From positions 24,017,450-24,081,449 of the forward strand of contig NC_049981.1 in NCBI RefSeq assembly GCF_000003815.2: DNA of 64,000 bases. Reading direction: 5' to 3'. Origin of the DNA: Branchiostoma floridae. Lineage: Eukaryota; Chordata; Leptocardii; Amphioxiformes; Branchiostomatidae. Positions 48,844 through 61,559 of the stretch are shown piece by piece (the stretch's first letter is position 1; every line of letters starts with the position of its first letter). The notes under the pieces are model-generated. The model was given only the letters and a program-made list of their open reading frames with translations, was not told the DNA's origin and searched no databases. The translations under genes and the position numbers were made by a program.

Positions 48844-48914
48844 CTTTGTTTACAATTTATGGTAAAAACACCAGAACGCTTTGTTTACCATATATGGTAA
48901 AACGCCAGAACGCA
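48844..48914. repeat. Two-copy tandem repeat of about 35 bp with palindrome
   Basis: CTTTGTTTAC(A/C)ATnTATGG plus TAAAA and CCAGAACG occurs twice in direct order. The second copy contains the perfect 18-base palindrome TTTACCATATATGGTAAA (48884-48901), whose centre CCATATATGG fits the SRF CArG-box consensus. Confidence 0.7.
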
Positions 48915-49393
48915 CGGAGCGCCGATAAAACCGCCATACTATAGCGTTAGTTGCAACGTAGGCATTTTCGTGTTTGGCAGCAAACATCTGTGAGATGTCT
49001 GACACGACAGCAGTTTCATGATAAACGCAAACTTCCCAATGTCGTTACTTATTCAATGCTGTTGCATCTGTGATCTTATGTGGAAGCAAATCAAACAAAC
49101 AGTTGAAGCGAAAGGACTTCATTGTAGACAGCCTGAGTTGTCAAGCTGTCGATAGCTTTGTGAATACTACACTTGATAGGGTGAAATCTGACAACAACCG
49201 CATTCACCGGATCACGTTTGCGACGCGTGTTCAGGGATGATTTCAAAAGCCTTCATTGATTGCCCAAGTTGACCAACCAGGGCATTGTTTATGGTATATG
49301 TCAAGCGCCCATTGGCTGCCCCCTAACAATTCAATCAGCGAGCATGTATCAGAAACAGAAAAAGGTAATTCGGCCCAGGAACAACGGAATTAA

Positions 49394-50020
49394 CCCTATA
49401 TAGCTCCGGAACGGCTTGTGACAGAACAACCAAAATTGGTGACTTCTCCTAGAATATTGTTGGTAAGAATTTAAAAACAAAATAGAGTAAGTTTATCATT
49501 TTTCGTGTTGCCATGGCAACAGGTTTCTGAAAGGCAAATTTTACAAAAATCACTAATTTTGGTTTAAACAATGGGATTTTAAGATTTTCTTGCTAAACGT
49601 AACTTCTTTTTATACATCTTTAATGTCTAACACATCTAAGTTGAACTTTTATCATTGAATATTCATAAATTATGCTAATGAGCTGACGTCATTGGTCAAA
49701 ATCCAATTTGGCCGCCAATATCATGATGAAAAGTATAACAAGCTTATTTTCACTACTTGGTATTTCCTTATAGAAAACATTCATGTGAACGATTTCAATC
49801 CCTTTTCATTGGGTTTTAGCGTTATGTTGAAAAAAATGTATCTTAAGACATTTAAGGTTGATAATCCAAGATGGCGGATAGCTAAACTACAGATGACGTC
49901 ATTGTATGACGTCATTTGACGTCATTTTGACGTCGTTGCGTCAGCTTCTGACAACAGAAGTCTTATAACACTTAGATGTTGATAAGAAGCCTTAATTGGT
50001 AACTTTTTGAGTGAGATATT
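49394..50020 (+). mobile_element. Degenerate family A TTAA element
   Basis: TTAA at 49390-49393 is followed by CCCTATATAGCTCCGGAACG. Shared core features are AATATTGTTGG, GTTGCCATGGCAACAGG, CCAAGATGGCGGATAGC and four TGACGTCA sites (49684, 49894, 49907, 49917). The right terminus could not be fixed. Confidence 0.6.
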
Positions 50021-50559
50021 AAGGTATTATGGGAATTCCCCATTTTAGCCCCCCAAAAAAATCAATTTGAATAGTTGACAGGAGAATAAAGAGAAAGAAA
50101 TAAGAAACATTAATAATACAATGCATTTCTCTCATACCTGAGGTACGTGTAACTGATGCCTTTAGCAGATTAAATTGATATCCGGATATATCCGCAAGGG
50201 ACAACAAAGCCTTAACAAAGTTTATCCGCTTCTGCCTTTCGTCAGACGAAGCCGATAAGATATTACGTTTCACACCATTAGTCATACTTTACGATAGAAG
50301 GCTGTTTGTGACAGATTGCAAGGTTCTGAAGACGAGTTGATTGATGGGCATGAAAACTCACAGTAACGTAGATGTTTGAAATCGCTTGTAAACTTTGGAG
50401 TAGGAACTGGTAATTAGTTGTTAATTAATGCAAAATCGTTTTTGATCAATTTCAAATAAGCTTCCATCGATACATGTGCGTGATAGTAAGGCTAGTTGAT
50501 GAAAATTACTTAGTAGTATTGTCAATTATGAAAAAAAAGATTAACTTTCTCATATTATC

Positions 50560-50780
50560 GCTAACCTTATGAATATTTTGGGCATCCTTGGTCGGAGGAG
50601 AGGGGGACTTTGCGGCTCACCTCTTCTAACTCTAATCGTGTAAACATTTGGTCTTAGTTGTTCTTTTTTTTTTGTTCACGGAAAAAGTGCTAGTGAAAAA
50701 ATTATTACTTCGAGACATTATGACGTAATATAAAGTTTATCGTTTTAAATGGGCCTTTAATTAGACGCATACTGATACGA
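50560..50780 (+). repeat. Fragment resembling the element at 44977
   Basis: GCGGCTCACCTCTTCTAACTC resembles GGCTCACCCCTTCGAACTCC of the element at 44977. It is short and diverged. Confidence 0.3.
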
Positions 50781-50789
50781 AATTAAACA

Positions 50790-52232
50790 CGGAAGCATGT
50801 TTAGAGCAAGAAATATCAAACCTGGAAGTTTCGCTGTAGAACCCATAGGAAAGCCGCTAGCGGGCCAAATTAAAGCAATTCCGGTTAATCGCTCTCTGTC
50901 AACACATGTACACTAAATTTAAAACTAACATACCCAGCCTTATTTTACGTATCTTGTTAACGAACAGATACACATGCAAACGCTGCTGGAAAAAATAACA
51001 ATGACACATTTCATGGAGGTAAAAGCCATTGTCCCCAAAATCGGATGCACAGAGGCTTACGACCTACCTACAGAGCTGTCACTACCCCACATAACATTAG
51101 CTGCTCCACACACTCCCTTATATGGAAGTCTGAAATTAAATCCCCGCAAAGGTAGCCAGGTGATGATCGGGACTGCAATAAAAACAAGGCGAGCCGTTCT
51201 GCATCATCAATTGATCGTTGAGGTTAAACCCTACAGAGACAAGGGCGTTTGAAAGATCGAAAGTGCGTTTGAGGATAATTTGCACTGTGTCTGTTACATA
51301 CGTCATCGGCGGCCTTCCTGAAATGGAGAGCATCGTATCACACGCGATGTGAGTATGGTCATTATATTTACCATGTTGAATTCTATCATATCTTACGTGT
51401 CCATAATATAAAATAACAGTGTAATTTATATGTTCCTTTTGAGAATCCAATGATCAATGGGTAAGAAAGCGGCGGTTCTTACTCACCAGAATCATGGTAC
51501 GTAAGAATGGTCACTTTCTAATGTACATTGCTAGCATGCTCGCCGTCGCTGTAAGCTTTCCGTTGGAATGCATTTATCATCTTTTGAGACTCGCTGAAAA
51601 GGCCGTGGCATCGGTGCATATAGTCCATAAACCGCACCAAAAGAAATCATTCTACTGAATACCCAAGTACAATTTCAAGAGGTACTTGTAGACGCTGATG
51701 ATCCTACCGATGCACGCTTTTGTAATTTCTTCCTCTATAATCCAAAGAAAAGGCCAGAGCTTTAATGCATACACCGCGTCGACTACTTTAACAGAAAGGC
51801 TCTGCGGTGAATTTCAAAAGGTATAGCTGTGAAAGAAAGTAGTCTTTACCTGTGCTATCTCCTTGCCCCGTGACCTTTACAAGCATATCCGGATGCATTT
51901 ACCTAAAGTTTGCTGGAGTGAAATAACTTAGGAAAACAAATTATACAGTCGGGTAACTCCAAACGGCCTCGTGCATGCAGCATTTGCAAAATGATGTGAA
52001 TGTAACAGCTTCTTACTATGCTTCGTATGAAGCTTCTATGGCTTTTCAGGGCGCAACGATGACCAGGTTTCTTTTTAATTTTGCTGTAGACTGCCCGGCG
52101 CTGGCTGAACCTCTGTCTGATCGTGATATGGCTGCCTGTCATCGAGAGTAGGTTTGTGGAGAGTGTTCCCTCGCACTTATTGATAACCAAGTATAGAGGC
52201 CGACTCACCGTGTGCACTTTCTCGTTTGCAGA
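50790..52232. other. Upstream region of receptor B
   Basis: It should include the promoter and 5' UTR of the receptor that starts at 52233. CTCGTTTGCAG at 52220-52230 could be an acceptor one base before the ATG codon, implying a leader intron. A fragment of the family C terminus (TTTCATGGAGGTAAAAGCC) is seen near 51008. Confidence 0.4.
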
Positions 52233-52509
52233 ATGGATCCACCGGAAAACTCGACGGACGGCGGCCAAGTCATGGAGGATGAGCAGATCCGCCTGAAGCA
52301 GACGCTGGGGGTTGTAGTCGTCTTCGTCGTAGCGTACATCCTCCTCTTCATCGTCTGTGTGATTGGGAACTCCCTGGTCTGCCTGGTCATTGCAAAGATC
52401 CCCAGAATGCGCACAGTAACCAACTTCTACATCTTAAACCTGGCTGTTGGGGATCTGTTGGTGGGGATTTTCAGCATGCCATTCACCTTGGCAGATAACA
52501 TCATCATGG
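52233..52509 (+). CDS. Neuropeptide FF receptor-like GPCR, first coding exon (paralogue B)
   Basis: The exon encodes residues 1-92 plus one base of a rhodopsin-family peptide receptor: a short N terminus (MDPPENSTDGG, one sequon at Asn6), TM1 with CVIGN, the loop KIPRMRTVTN and TM2 with NLAVGDLL. From TM1 to the exon end 36 of 52 residues match receptor A, and the intron (donor GTATGC at 52510) falls in the same glycine codon in phase 1. Exons 2 and 3 were searched for by eye (GWPFG, MCK, DRY, NPIIY) in the remaining 11.5 kb and not found. They probably lie beyond the window, since receptor A's larger intron is 9.2 kb. An orphan first exon left by partial duplication is the alternative. The gene lies divergent to receptor A, about 25 kb away. 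Confidence 0.9.
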
Positions 52510-54580
52510 GTATGCTTACTACCTTCCGCTTTTTATTTCATAGTTTATCACAAAAAAATTAAGCCTGTAATTGTGAGATTTTGTTAATACTGAGTATGAC
52601 ATTTTTCCAGATAACAACAATTGGAAATGCAAAATCGTGCCTTACATGGTGAATTTAGAACGATTCTACATTTCCAATTTGTGCATTACTAACTATTTTC
52701 CGGGTTTTCATTGTTAGCAATGTGTTGCACTTTGATAAGCCTAAGTGTAAAGAGGGCGCTTAGTCAACCGGAATAACATCAAACATTGTGTTTCTACTGA
52801 CTTATTCTGACATTACATGTTTTTTGAAAAGTCCACTCAAGGTGCTCTCCCACTGCACTTGTGTCAAGCTTGCGTCACTGCGGGGTTCGAAAGATACTCA
52901 ACGAATTTCAGAGATAAAGAACAAATTGTCTTTCCTCTTGTGTATTTTGTCATCTTTTGAGTCATACTCTTAAGTACTACGCAATATCTGAATTATGAAA
53001 AATCGGATAAAATAACAAAACGGTGATGCCGTGAACGAAACCAACAGGGACGCAAGCTTGACGCAAGTGCAGTGAGAGGGCACCTTAACTGCTTAACAGA
53101 AACGGACTATGGGTATATTGCAATTAAGTTAAAAGAACAACCATTTGGGAGTATCTTTTTCAGATTGAAATTAGAAATTTTTTTTTTACAATCGCTTATG
53201 AATAGTTTAATATTTCAAAATGTCAATGGTGCACTGCGATACGTAGAATATGAACGTATTGTATAGCAAAAACAAGATGAATGGTCAACGCCCATTCTCC
53301 GTTAGGAGTTATGCCCATGCTATTTTGCTTGTTTGATTATCAAAAAAACGATATAGCAGCTTTAATCTGATCATGCAATGGAAATGGCAAATATCAAAAT
53401 TGACATGATTAATGACCGATGTTGATTCTACAATAAATATGCCATATGGGAGGCATTAAGGTAAAATGTTGAGATAAGAGATAAACGCATCCCCCCACGT
53501 AACAACAGCTCAAGGACATTTAAGGAAACTATTATCACCAAAAGGTGTCCATTAATAACCATGCACATATGTCAATATACGTTCAGTAAAATGGCAGGGA
53601 AAAGAAACCATGTCCTGGGAAAGTACATTGTAAAGAATATTAGTTTTTTTGTGATGTGTGATTATTATCAGGGTATATGGATAGCTCTAAGCGTGATTTA
53701 AAGAGAATACGTAATCTACTAGGGTCATTAGATTTTATGTATTTTTGATGTCCCTAGGGTTGGCTAGATGTGCAGATCTAGTCTAGCTTTATGCTATTAC
53801 AATATAAACAGTTCGAAACAATAACGGTCAGATATTCTTATGTCTTCTCTACATCCGCTGAGCAAACATAATCTGAATAACTAGGCTTGCAGCTGGAATA
53901 AATCGAAATGACTTTTGCCATTAGTGTTTGGCAAACTAGTTGATGAGTTGTGACACAGTTGCACTTTCTTCTATTAATTGGTACTTAATCGCAAGTTCTA
54001 AGTTGCCGTACGAAAATGCAGAAAATATAATGAATCCCAGCTGACTCAATTGACCCAATTACCGCCTATGTAGATCTGAAGTAAGGTTTGGTTTAAGATG
54101 ACCATAATTAAGTCGCATGTCCACAATTGCACAGGATAAGTGATGTGGCATGAACTAATTTCTGTGAAAATTGAGAGAAAGTGGGACACTTTCCTGGAGT
54201 TCCCATGGGTAGATGTATTTAGAATTGATGTCATCGACCTTTGTCATTCAAACTAAAAGATCTAAAATTTGGTGATATTATTCAAGGTGAAAATAGAATC
54301 CCATACGACCTTTGATTTACAACGTGGGTCTTCCTGCAAGCAGCTTAACAGCTGCAAAGTCCTCACGCGTTTTGAGGCAACAATTTGTTTGCGACGAAGA
54401 TTCCATCTTAATACGTGGTTGTATATTCAGTTGTCTACACAAATGTATGTTCATCAGTTGAATTTATATGAGGCGGTATGCCAGGCCATTACTTTAAAGA
54501 CATATTAAAATGGGGTAAAATACACCATGCACACATCAATTAAAGAAGATTTTAGATTGCACAGTCGGCTTTATATGCTG
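52510..54580. other. Probable receptor B intron, proximal part
   Basis: AT-rich sequence with no exon seen. GGTGCTCTCCCACTGCACTTG near 52840 reappears inverted as CAAGTGCAGTGAGAGGGCACC-like DNA at about 53065-53082, so a small inverted-repeat element of some 240 bases is possible. Confidence 0.45.
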
Positions 54581-54588
54581 AACAAATA

Positions 54589-54791
54589 TTTACCCTATTC
54601 AGACGGGGAGGGGGTGTTGAAGCCTGCGCCAACTTTCATCCCGTATAACGCCAGAACGCCTAAAGCTAGATTCACCAAAGTTTGTGAGTTTTATAGCGTC
54701 AAACTTCTTTATTCCTATATCTACATAATTTTCTTAGAATTTTGTCTCAAAAGCCCAGGTTGACCAATAAATCCCGCTCCAAGTAGGGTTA
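54589..54791. mobile_element. Short deletion derivative of family A
   Basis: TTTACCCTATTCAGACGGGG on the left and AGTAGGGTTAG on the right enclose about 200 bases. They include GAAGCCTGCGCCAACTTTCA and TATAACGCCAGAACGCC, which match the left part of the element at 16500. Confidence 0.62.
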
Positions 54792-54799
54792 GTGCGACA

Positions 54800-57700
54800 C
54801 AATACACATGAAGCCCATCTAAAAAACAATAAAAAAATCCCACCTGTTAACAGAGTACAAGAGAAAGTGTCATGGGCATGGCAAAGGCCTCTTTAGTCTT
54901 CACTTTATGAGATGAGATTTTCAAACTCATTAGCGATTGCATCAATCTCTCGGAAGAACAAATTACCTGGAGAATAGCACTGCGGCAAAGGAGACACCAC
55001 TGTAATTAGTCTTTGAAGATAAGAGTTGCTTTAATCTATCTCTGGCGTCTGAAAGAAACCATGATGTATCTGAAGTCATTTTACTGCGTCGTTAGTTTTG
55101 ATAACGGCAATATTGCTATTAACCACAGCTCAACAGCGAGTCACTTTTGGTTAATACATACAAATGTGTGAGACGTATCCTACGCTGCAGTATGTATTTG
55201 GAAACAAAAAGCTAAAACACTACATGTCGGATTGAGTGAAGTTAAATATACAAGTTCCATTCGCCATACTTTTATTTTCCAACTTTTTTTCTTTTGTCTC
55301 ACAATATGTTTTCGTAACCATATAGAGCGAATAGAAATGATCTGAATAGAATGCTCGTTAACAATTTTTTTTAGAACAACATTATCGTTCTTAACATAAC
55401 ATAACATCCATAGCAGTTTTAATATCTGGCACCTACAAAGTGAACAATGTTTAAAAATATTTCGCTGCCTTGTCTACCTAGTTTCATTTGACGTTTATCT
55501 GAGGTACATAAAGAGAAAATTCCAGACAAAATAAGTTTATTCTTCTTGATCATGACAATTTATTACACATTGTTGGCGTCGTATGTGAGGCCAATATGGG
55601 GAACGTCGATATGACTCATAAGAAGTAACTTGTTCCTCCCTGTTCTTAGGCTGTAATACTTCACCGCAATAGTCCAATATCAGAATAATGATTTGAAAGT
55701 GTAGTGGTATATGTGTCTGCATTCGCTTAAAGCTTACTTTCTCGCCAACCTTTAATGCATACGTCTAGACATCCTGCGATGCACAATACGACCACCTTTA
55801 AAGCCTCCAGTGTTATCTTTGTAGAATTTTAGAAAGTACATGGAACATATCATCAATCATTGTCAGTTACTTGGTTTTCAATTACTGTTTGAATTTCAGC
55901 ATGGTTCATTGTTGAACATTGTTGGTTACAACAAATAACAACTCAAACTGAAAAATACTTGTACTGTTTCAAACAGGTCATAAGATTACATTTCTTACGT
56001 TATATGCTTTACCCCATCTTATGTGTTTTTCATGAGAATGCGAACCTTGATGAAAAAGTATAATTAAAAAAACTAAACAGTAAAAACTTTTCTTTTTTAT
56101 TTATAATATTCATTGACCTAAAATGAGATTTACGGTCGGTCGACGCCATAACGGATAAGGGGTATTAGACACGTGTCATTTACCGACTCTTCAAATATCG
56201 ATAGCTTGAATTATTAAAATGACACTAAGCTTACTTAATGACGGCCGTTGCCTGTATCATTTTAGACCCTCGCATCAATAAAGGCTCCGACAGCACTATC
56301 GCTGCTGTCAACCAAGGATTTGACATAATACATCTTAAGGGGTTTCACATATTCAAAATATGTCCTTGATGACCTATATGTTGTGTTGTCTTTTATATCA
56401 CATTTGTGGTCATATTCATTTTTTCTTACGACATCAAGAGACACATAAGCACAGTATGCAATAATTGGTCAAGCAAGTTTCTCAGCCCGAAAACGCATCC
56501 CCAGTGACCACTTATGAGAGAATATTGTCGCCATCGCAAACACCCAACTGTTCCTTACCTCAGCGACTCTATCAATCATGTGACTTACTACTGAGTTGTT
56601 GCTTTGTTAGAGACTGCCCGTAGATTCACAAGACGCCTTGCAGTCTAACCACTAGTCTAAAAAATCCTTTCACATTTGAAAAGAAGAACTAAAGGTAAAC
56701 CTGACGTTCTCTTCTTTTAAGAAATTTGCAGTTGTATGTAGATATCTGTGAACACTTGACTATTCGCTATTTGGCGTGTACAACAGATGGCAACTAAAGC
56801 TGGGTGATTAACGCTTAGTCTATTTCTTGTTATAATGATGACTAAAATTTGAAAGTCTGCTGTATGTAAACTTCCTTTTCTTAGATTTTTCTTCCTGATT
56901 TTAGACAAAACAATTGACAATTTAACCGTATATGATTCTAAAGATACATTTAAAGTAGGTGATAGAAATGCAGTAATATATTTCTTGAGAGACGTATTCA
57001 GTTTACTTTTATACGCTTGCTGCATAGTTCATATTATAAAAGGCATATACTATACTTAAGCACATAGAAAACTGGTATGATCGTAAAGAAAACAATTCAT
57101 TTGATGTTCGCAATTCTGGCATGCACTGATTTATGCTGAATAAAACAACAGTTTTCAAACAAAAAATATGGCCCAAAATCTCAACGCCGAATTGCAGAGA
57201 CCTACTTCAACATTTACATCCCCTTTTGAAATATTCACTGCGAACCTGTACGACGTTGATATGTGTTGAGGTTTGCATTACAAAGCCCACAGAGCCCTTT
57301 CGGGGACGGGACCGGCGTGTGTATTATACGCTAGGATCTAACTGCTTCTTACGATACTGTATATGAGAAGGAGATAGATCTTTGAAGGTGGAAATCGATG
57401 ATAACATACAGCTACACCCCTTCCCGAAGGTACATTACTGTTCATTCTAATGCCATACACGTTGAATAACTTCTTCTTGTATTATGTCTTTAATACGCTG
57501 CACTTAAGTTATTACATGAAATGATATACACGTTCCTCTCTAATTCTAATTTAATCAAATCTTCTTCATGTAATTTTCTTCCATCTTCTACAATTGCTGT
57601 AATCATAAAAACTTAATGTAACTTGCTAGCTATAGTAGACGAAATTCGCTATCTAGAGTCATCGTCAGAGAGAGACCCCGATTCGTAAAAGCGTTACTAG

Positions 57701-58660
57701 AGAACCGAATTAATAGAAATCAGATATTCGCAACACAGACTTTAACAATATGTGGCTAAAAGGTAAACCAATTAGAGTAGCTAGCAATCATGCGCAGATA
57801 TAACGAGAAGCAATCTCCAAACAGCATACAAGAAATTGTTAGATAACAAGCTTAGATGTGTTTTTTTAGACGGAGAGGTCGGGAAGCCTTCTCTCATGGG
57901 AGGGGCATTATAAAGGCCCATCATTGATCTTCTGTATTTACTAGACTTACAACTTAAGATGGCTTTTCATCATACCCGACCTATTGTAAGCAGGCAATCT
58001 GTACAAACATGTTTTTTTCAAGAACATTGTCTTTGTTTAATTCAATATAGACTGGTTTAGTTCCTAGAAGAATACAGAAAATGGTTTAACGATGAATCGC
58101 CGCTGTCTGCGTTGTTTTTTTCTGCAGTGCAAAAACTGTAAATGGCTTCGCATACCCTTTAGCACGCTCCCATACAGATTGTTAAGATTAAGGCGAGAGC
58201 AAAAAATGCTAATTGATCCACATAATGGTGATTAATGGCATTGTAACAATGTACCGATTATCAAGGCGCCGTGCCGATTGAACATTCTTAAACCATTTTT
58301 GTCAATTAAACAATAAACAAAACCAAGACTATTCGTCAACAAAGTTCGTACTTCCTTGTCACTGTATCAATGCAAACACTACGAGTTCAATATACTTAAT
58401 GTAAACATCGTCTAAAAACATGAATCAGTGTTTTTATGGCAACTTTACTAATATAAGAATACAGACGGATATAGAAGAATTTATTCTCACAGCCATATTG
58501 TAAAACAATTCTTCTGTATTCAATATTCTACCAACCTAATGTAATTATTTGTTGGTGAAAAAGCTTCAGAAAGTCGCATTCTTTTCGATCTTATTTCGGA
58601 AGAACAAGCATCATGCTTTGCGTAGATAGGAAAAAAAGACTTGTGTGAGGTTCAAGTACT
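54800..58660. other. No gene recognised
   Basis: AT-rich, with short frames only on both strands. It is probably intronic to receptor B, or intergenic. Confidence 0.45.
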
Positions 58661-58664
58661 GCAG

Positions 58665-58975
58665 ATGAAATGGGCCACCTAGCGGCGAGTTGCGTAACTG
58701 CAGTGGGCCTTTAGATTATAAGGTTAGATTTTCTAAGTGCGAAGCATTTGTTTAGAGATTGATAGGGCAGGGGTAAGTGGTGTAGGTGTGGGCCCCTTGT
58801 TTTTAACTGCAGTGGTCAATTTTATTGTAGACTTTGAAAGAGATTAACTCAGGAAAGCGTGGGTGAATTGTCAAGCTATTTGACATGTAGATACATTGAA
58901 TGATTATCAAATTCAGCAAATCTTAATCATGTTAAGCATGTGCTTTATGCATAATCAATGAAGAAAGTTAGCAAA
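58665..58975 (+). mobile_element. Partial family C repeat
   Basis: GGGCCACCTAGCGGCGAG (58673), GTAACTGCAGTGGGCC, GAAAGAGATTAACTCAGGAA and later TTATGCATAATCAATGA match the order of the globin-intron copy (CCCCCTAGCGGC, AACTGCAGGGC, GAAAGGGAATAACTCAAG). Both ends are unclear. Confidence 0.55.
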
Positions 58976-59839
58976 CTGCCTGCATCATATGGTCAGACAT
59001 TGGAATAGTTAAAATGGAATTGATAACGATAATATTATTAGTTAAAATTGAATTTATAACCCTGATGTCCACGTTCAAGGTTCAAGGTTCATAACCATTA
59101 CAAACACACGTTCATGCATTCCTTTACTTTTCGGGTAAAATATGCATCCTAGCACAATGCCAATATTTCTTCCATTACGAAATGTACACGGATTACATTT
59201 TCAACGAACATAGTCGCCTTCTTCCTGATCAGTAGAGACCAATCACTTCAAATAACGTTATAACGTAAACTCGCGGAAGTTTCAGACATGTGACCTTGCG
59301 GATACATGGCATCAGCAATAGGTTTCTGTGATGAAGAGATTGACATTAACAAATTAATTGCAGCAATACAATTTTTTGCCAAGCGTGGCAATTGCATATT
59401 AGCCATCGGTGTAAAAAAGCAAACACCGAGCACTTGTGCCAAAAGAACGCTCCTTGGTAAGTCCAATGAAATTTTGGTAACGAGACCCCGGGTGGCGATG
59501 GAATCCATACAGTTTAGCATGACAGAGCCTGTAAATGTCGGCGGTATCAGTGCTAACCATTTCTGACCTTAATTTGTAGATGATGAAATTCGTACGACCG
59601 TAGATCTTTGATCATGTAAAATGATGATCGCATATAGATGCAACCTTCCCCATCAGTTAATTAATCCTTCTTGGCAGAAAATACCCGATAGATATCTAGT
59701 TTTATCCCTTAAAAAGTCAACCCAGGAAATAGTGGGATAAAAGGAACCTGGTATATTTATAAAATCTCTGGGTTTTTACTTTTATAATCTAATCTTTCTA
59801 ATCCGGGGGTTAGATGTTCGGGTAAAAGAAATTGGCTTA

Positions 59840-61310
59840 GGGCCCCCCCCCCCCCCGACCATTTTTTTTTGCTAGGCCTTCCCTCCAAGTCAAGATATTT
59901 TTACTAGCCCCCCCCCTCCCCCTATCAATTAAAAAAAATTCAGCACGCCAATAAATCACTGCGTTCCCGTTTGCACATGTGCTCTGCGTCATACTTATGA
60001 TAATGGTTTTCATCGCGAAGCAGATCTCTCACCTCTAGCAAGAAAGGGAACTGATGGCTTAAAATATACGCTTAATAGATGGATAAATATCTGCTTTATA
60101 GAGGCATAAATATTTGCTTTATTAAAGCCATTTCATTGTTTTGATAACCAAACATCACCTAAAAGCAGCTGTACCTGGATTTCTAGTAGATTTGCGCCGC
60201 GTCACTGGTGACACTGGTGTCACTTCCCCGAGGATGAACTGAACTGAACTGAACTGCGCCACGAAACCTAATGCATTACAAGCTAGGGGTGGGAGATGGT
60301 CTGAGCGGCTTGTCGGAAAGTATTTTCGCTTCACATATATTTTGGACTTTTTCTTGGTTCTGTGGTGGCAATAACTGACGGTAAATCGGAAGAATATTAC
60401 AACAAAAACGGCAGCACGATGCGACTATAAAACCAAAACTGTAGTGAGTGGGGAGGGGGGAGCCGACACGTGACGCCGATTTTCTCACGGCGGGGCCGTC
60501 CTAGCTGCCGGCGGGCGTTAGAACGTAGACTTGTAGGAGATCTTTTAAGAATTCCACGCTTTTTTTACAGGATATCCTGCAATATTTCATGGGCAAATAT
60601 GCCGGTTTGATGACATTTGCTTTCAAAATTGGAAAAAAAAAACACGAGGTTTTTAGCCAAGTTTTTGAGGGCGACGTCCCCATCACCATGTCCGGTGCCA
60701 AAAGCGCGAGGCGTCGCAAGGGAGATCCGAGGAAATGTTGATATCTTGACCCTCTTAAAAGCTACTTCCTTCAGTTTGAGGGATCTGTTTTGCTGGCAGA
60801 CAAAGCTACGTTTAATGGCATTTCTTTTAGAAATACAAGGATTTCAGCTTTTTGTAGGCGATGCCCCCGAACATATTATCACGAATCGTCGACCACCATA
60901 GACGCGAGGCCGGTCAAAAGGTTTCAGGGAAATTTGCCAATCTTTACCCTTGAGCTCTGAAACGCCATTTCTTGCATTTTGAAGGCCCTAGGGGTAAGTT
61001 TTGCTTGCAGACTTATCTAAAGTTTAATGACATTTCTGTAAGTGGAAAAGGTTTTCGAGGGCGATGCATAAAGCACTGCCTCCTCCCCAACACATTTTCA
61101 CTGTGTCCAGCGCCGACCTTGGGCGATTTCCCTTGCGGAAAAAATTGAAATGGTGACCATCTGAAACGCAATTTCTTGCATTTTAAGGGGCAGATTTCGC
61201 TGGTAGACGAAGCTAACTTTTTTCCTTGGCCCTTCCCCAGGTCAAAAAACAATGTTGCTAGGCCCTCCCCCCGCTTAATATATATATATATTTTTTGCTA
61301 GGCCCTCCAT
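59840..61310. repeat. C-rich repeated motif around GCTAGGCC(C/T)TCC
   Basis: TTTTTTTTGCTAGGCCTTCC near 59863, GTTGCTAGGCCCTCC near 61253 and TTTTTTGCTAGGCCCTCC near 61292 are copies of one motif, next to C-runs. They bracket the tandem array at 60530-61230, suggesting one larger repeat. Confidence 0.5.
60530..61230 (+). repeat. Degenerate tandem repeat, period about 200 bp
   Basis: Three diverged units, with part of a fourth upstream, share an ordered set of blocks: TTTTTGAGGGCGA, a G/C-rich segment with GCGAGGC, CTGAAACGCCATTTCTTGC, TTTTGCTGGCAGACAAAGCT and TTTAATGGCATTTCTTT. The anchor GGGCGA-like block recurs near 60668, 60858 and 61060. No frame is conserved between units, so it is unlikely to be coding. 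Confidence 0.7.
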
Positions 61311-61527
61311 GTCACAAAAAACTTGGAATTTAGTTTATTACCGTTATTTCTACAACCATGTACATGACTGTGCATCCCTTGCAAAGCAAGTTTTTTTTTC
61401 TTTTTTTTTCCATTCATTATTTATTATTTCTAAATTTACAAGAGGAATTTTCTTTTTAGAGAAACAAACAGTGCATATATATTTCTTTGCTGCATCGCTT
61501 TCGAAAGGCCTTTGCAAAGAAGCAACT

Positions 61528-61551
61528 GTTTGTTTGTTTGTTTGTTTAATT
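61528..61551. repeat. (TTTG)n microsatellite
   Basis: Five to six uninterrupted TTTG units. Confidence 0.9.
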
Positions 61552-61559
61552 TGTCTTTA

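Noticed and set aside
50974-51252. Plus-strand frame of 92 codons
   Set aside because: It overlaps a fragment of the family C repeat terminus and has no known homology.
51903-52423. Minus-strand frames of 121 and 72 codons over the start of receptor B
   Set aside because: They are shadows of receptor exon 1 and its upstream region, with no recognisable domain.
59248-59566. Overlapping plus (86 aa) and minus (90 aa) frames with fairly normal composition
   Set aside because: There is no recognisable family, no splice context, and both strands are equally open, so coding cannot be supported.
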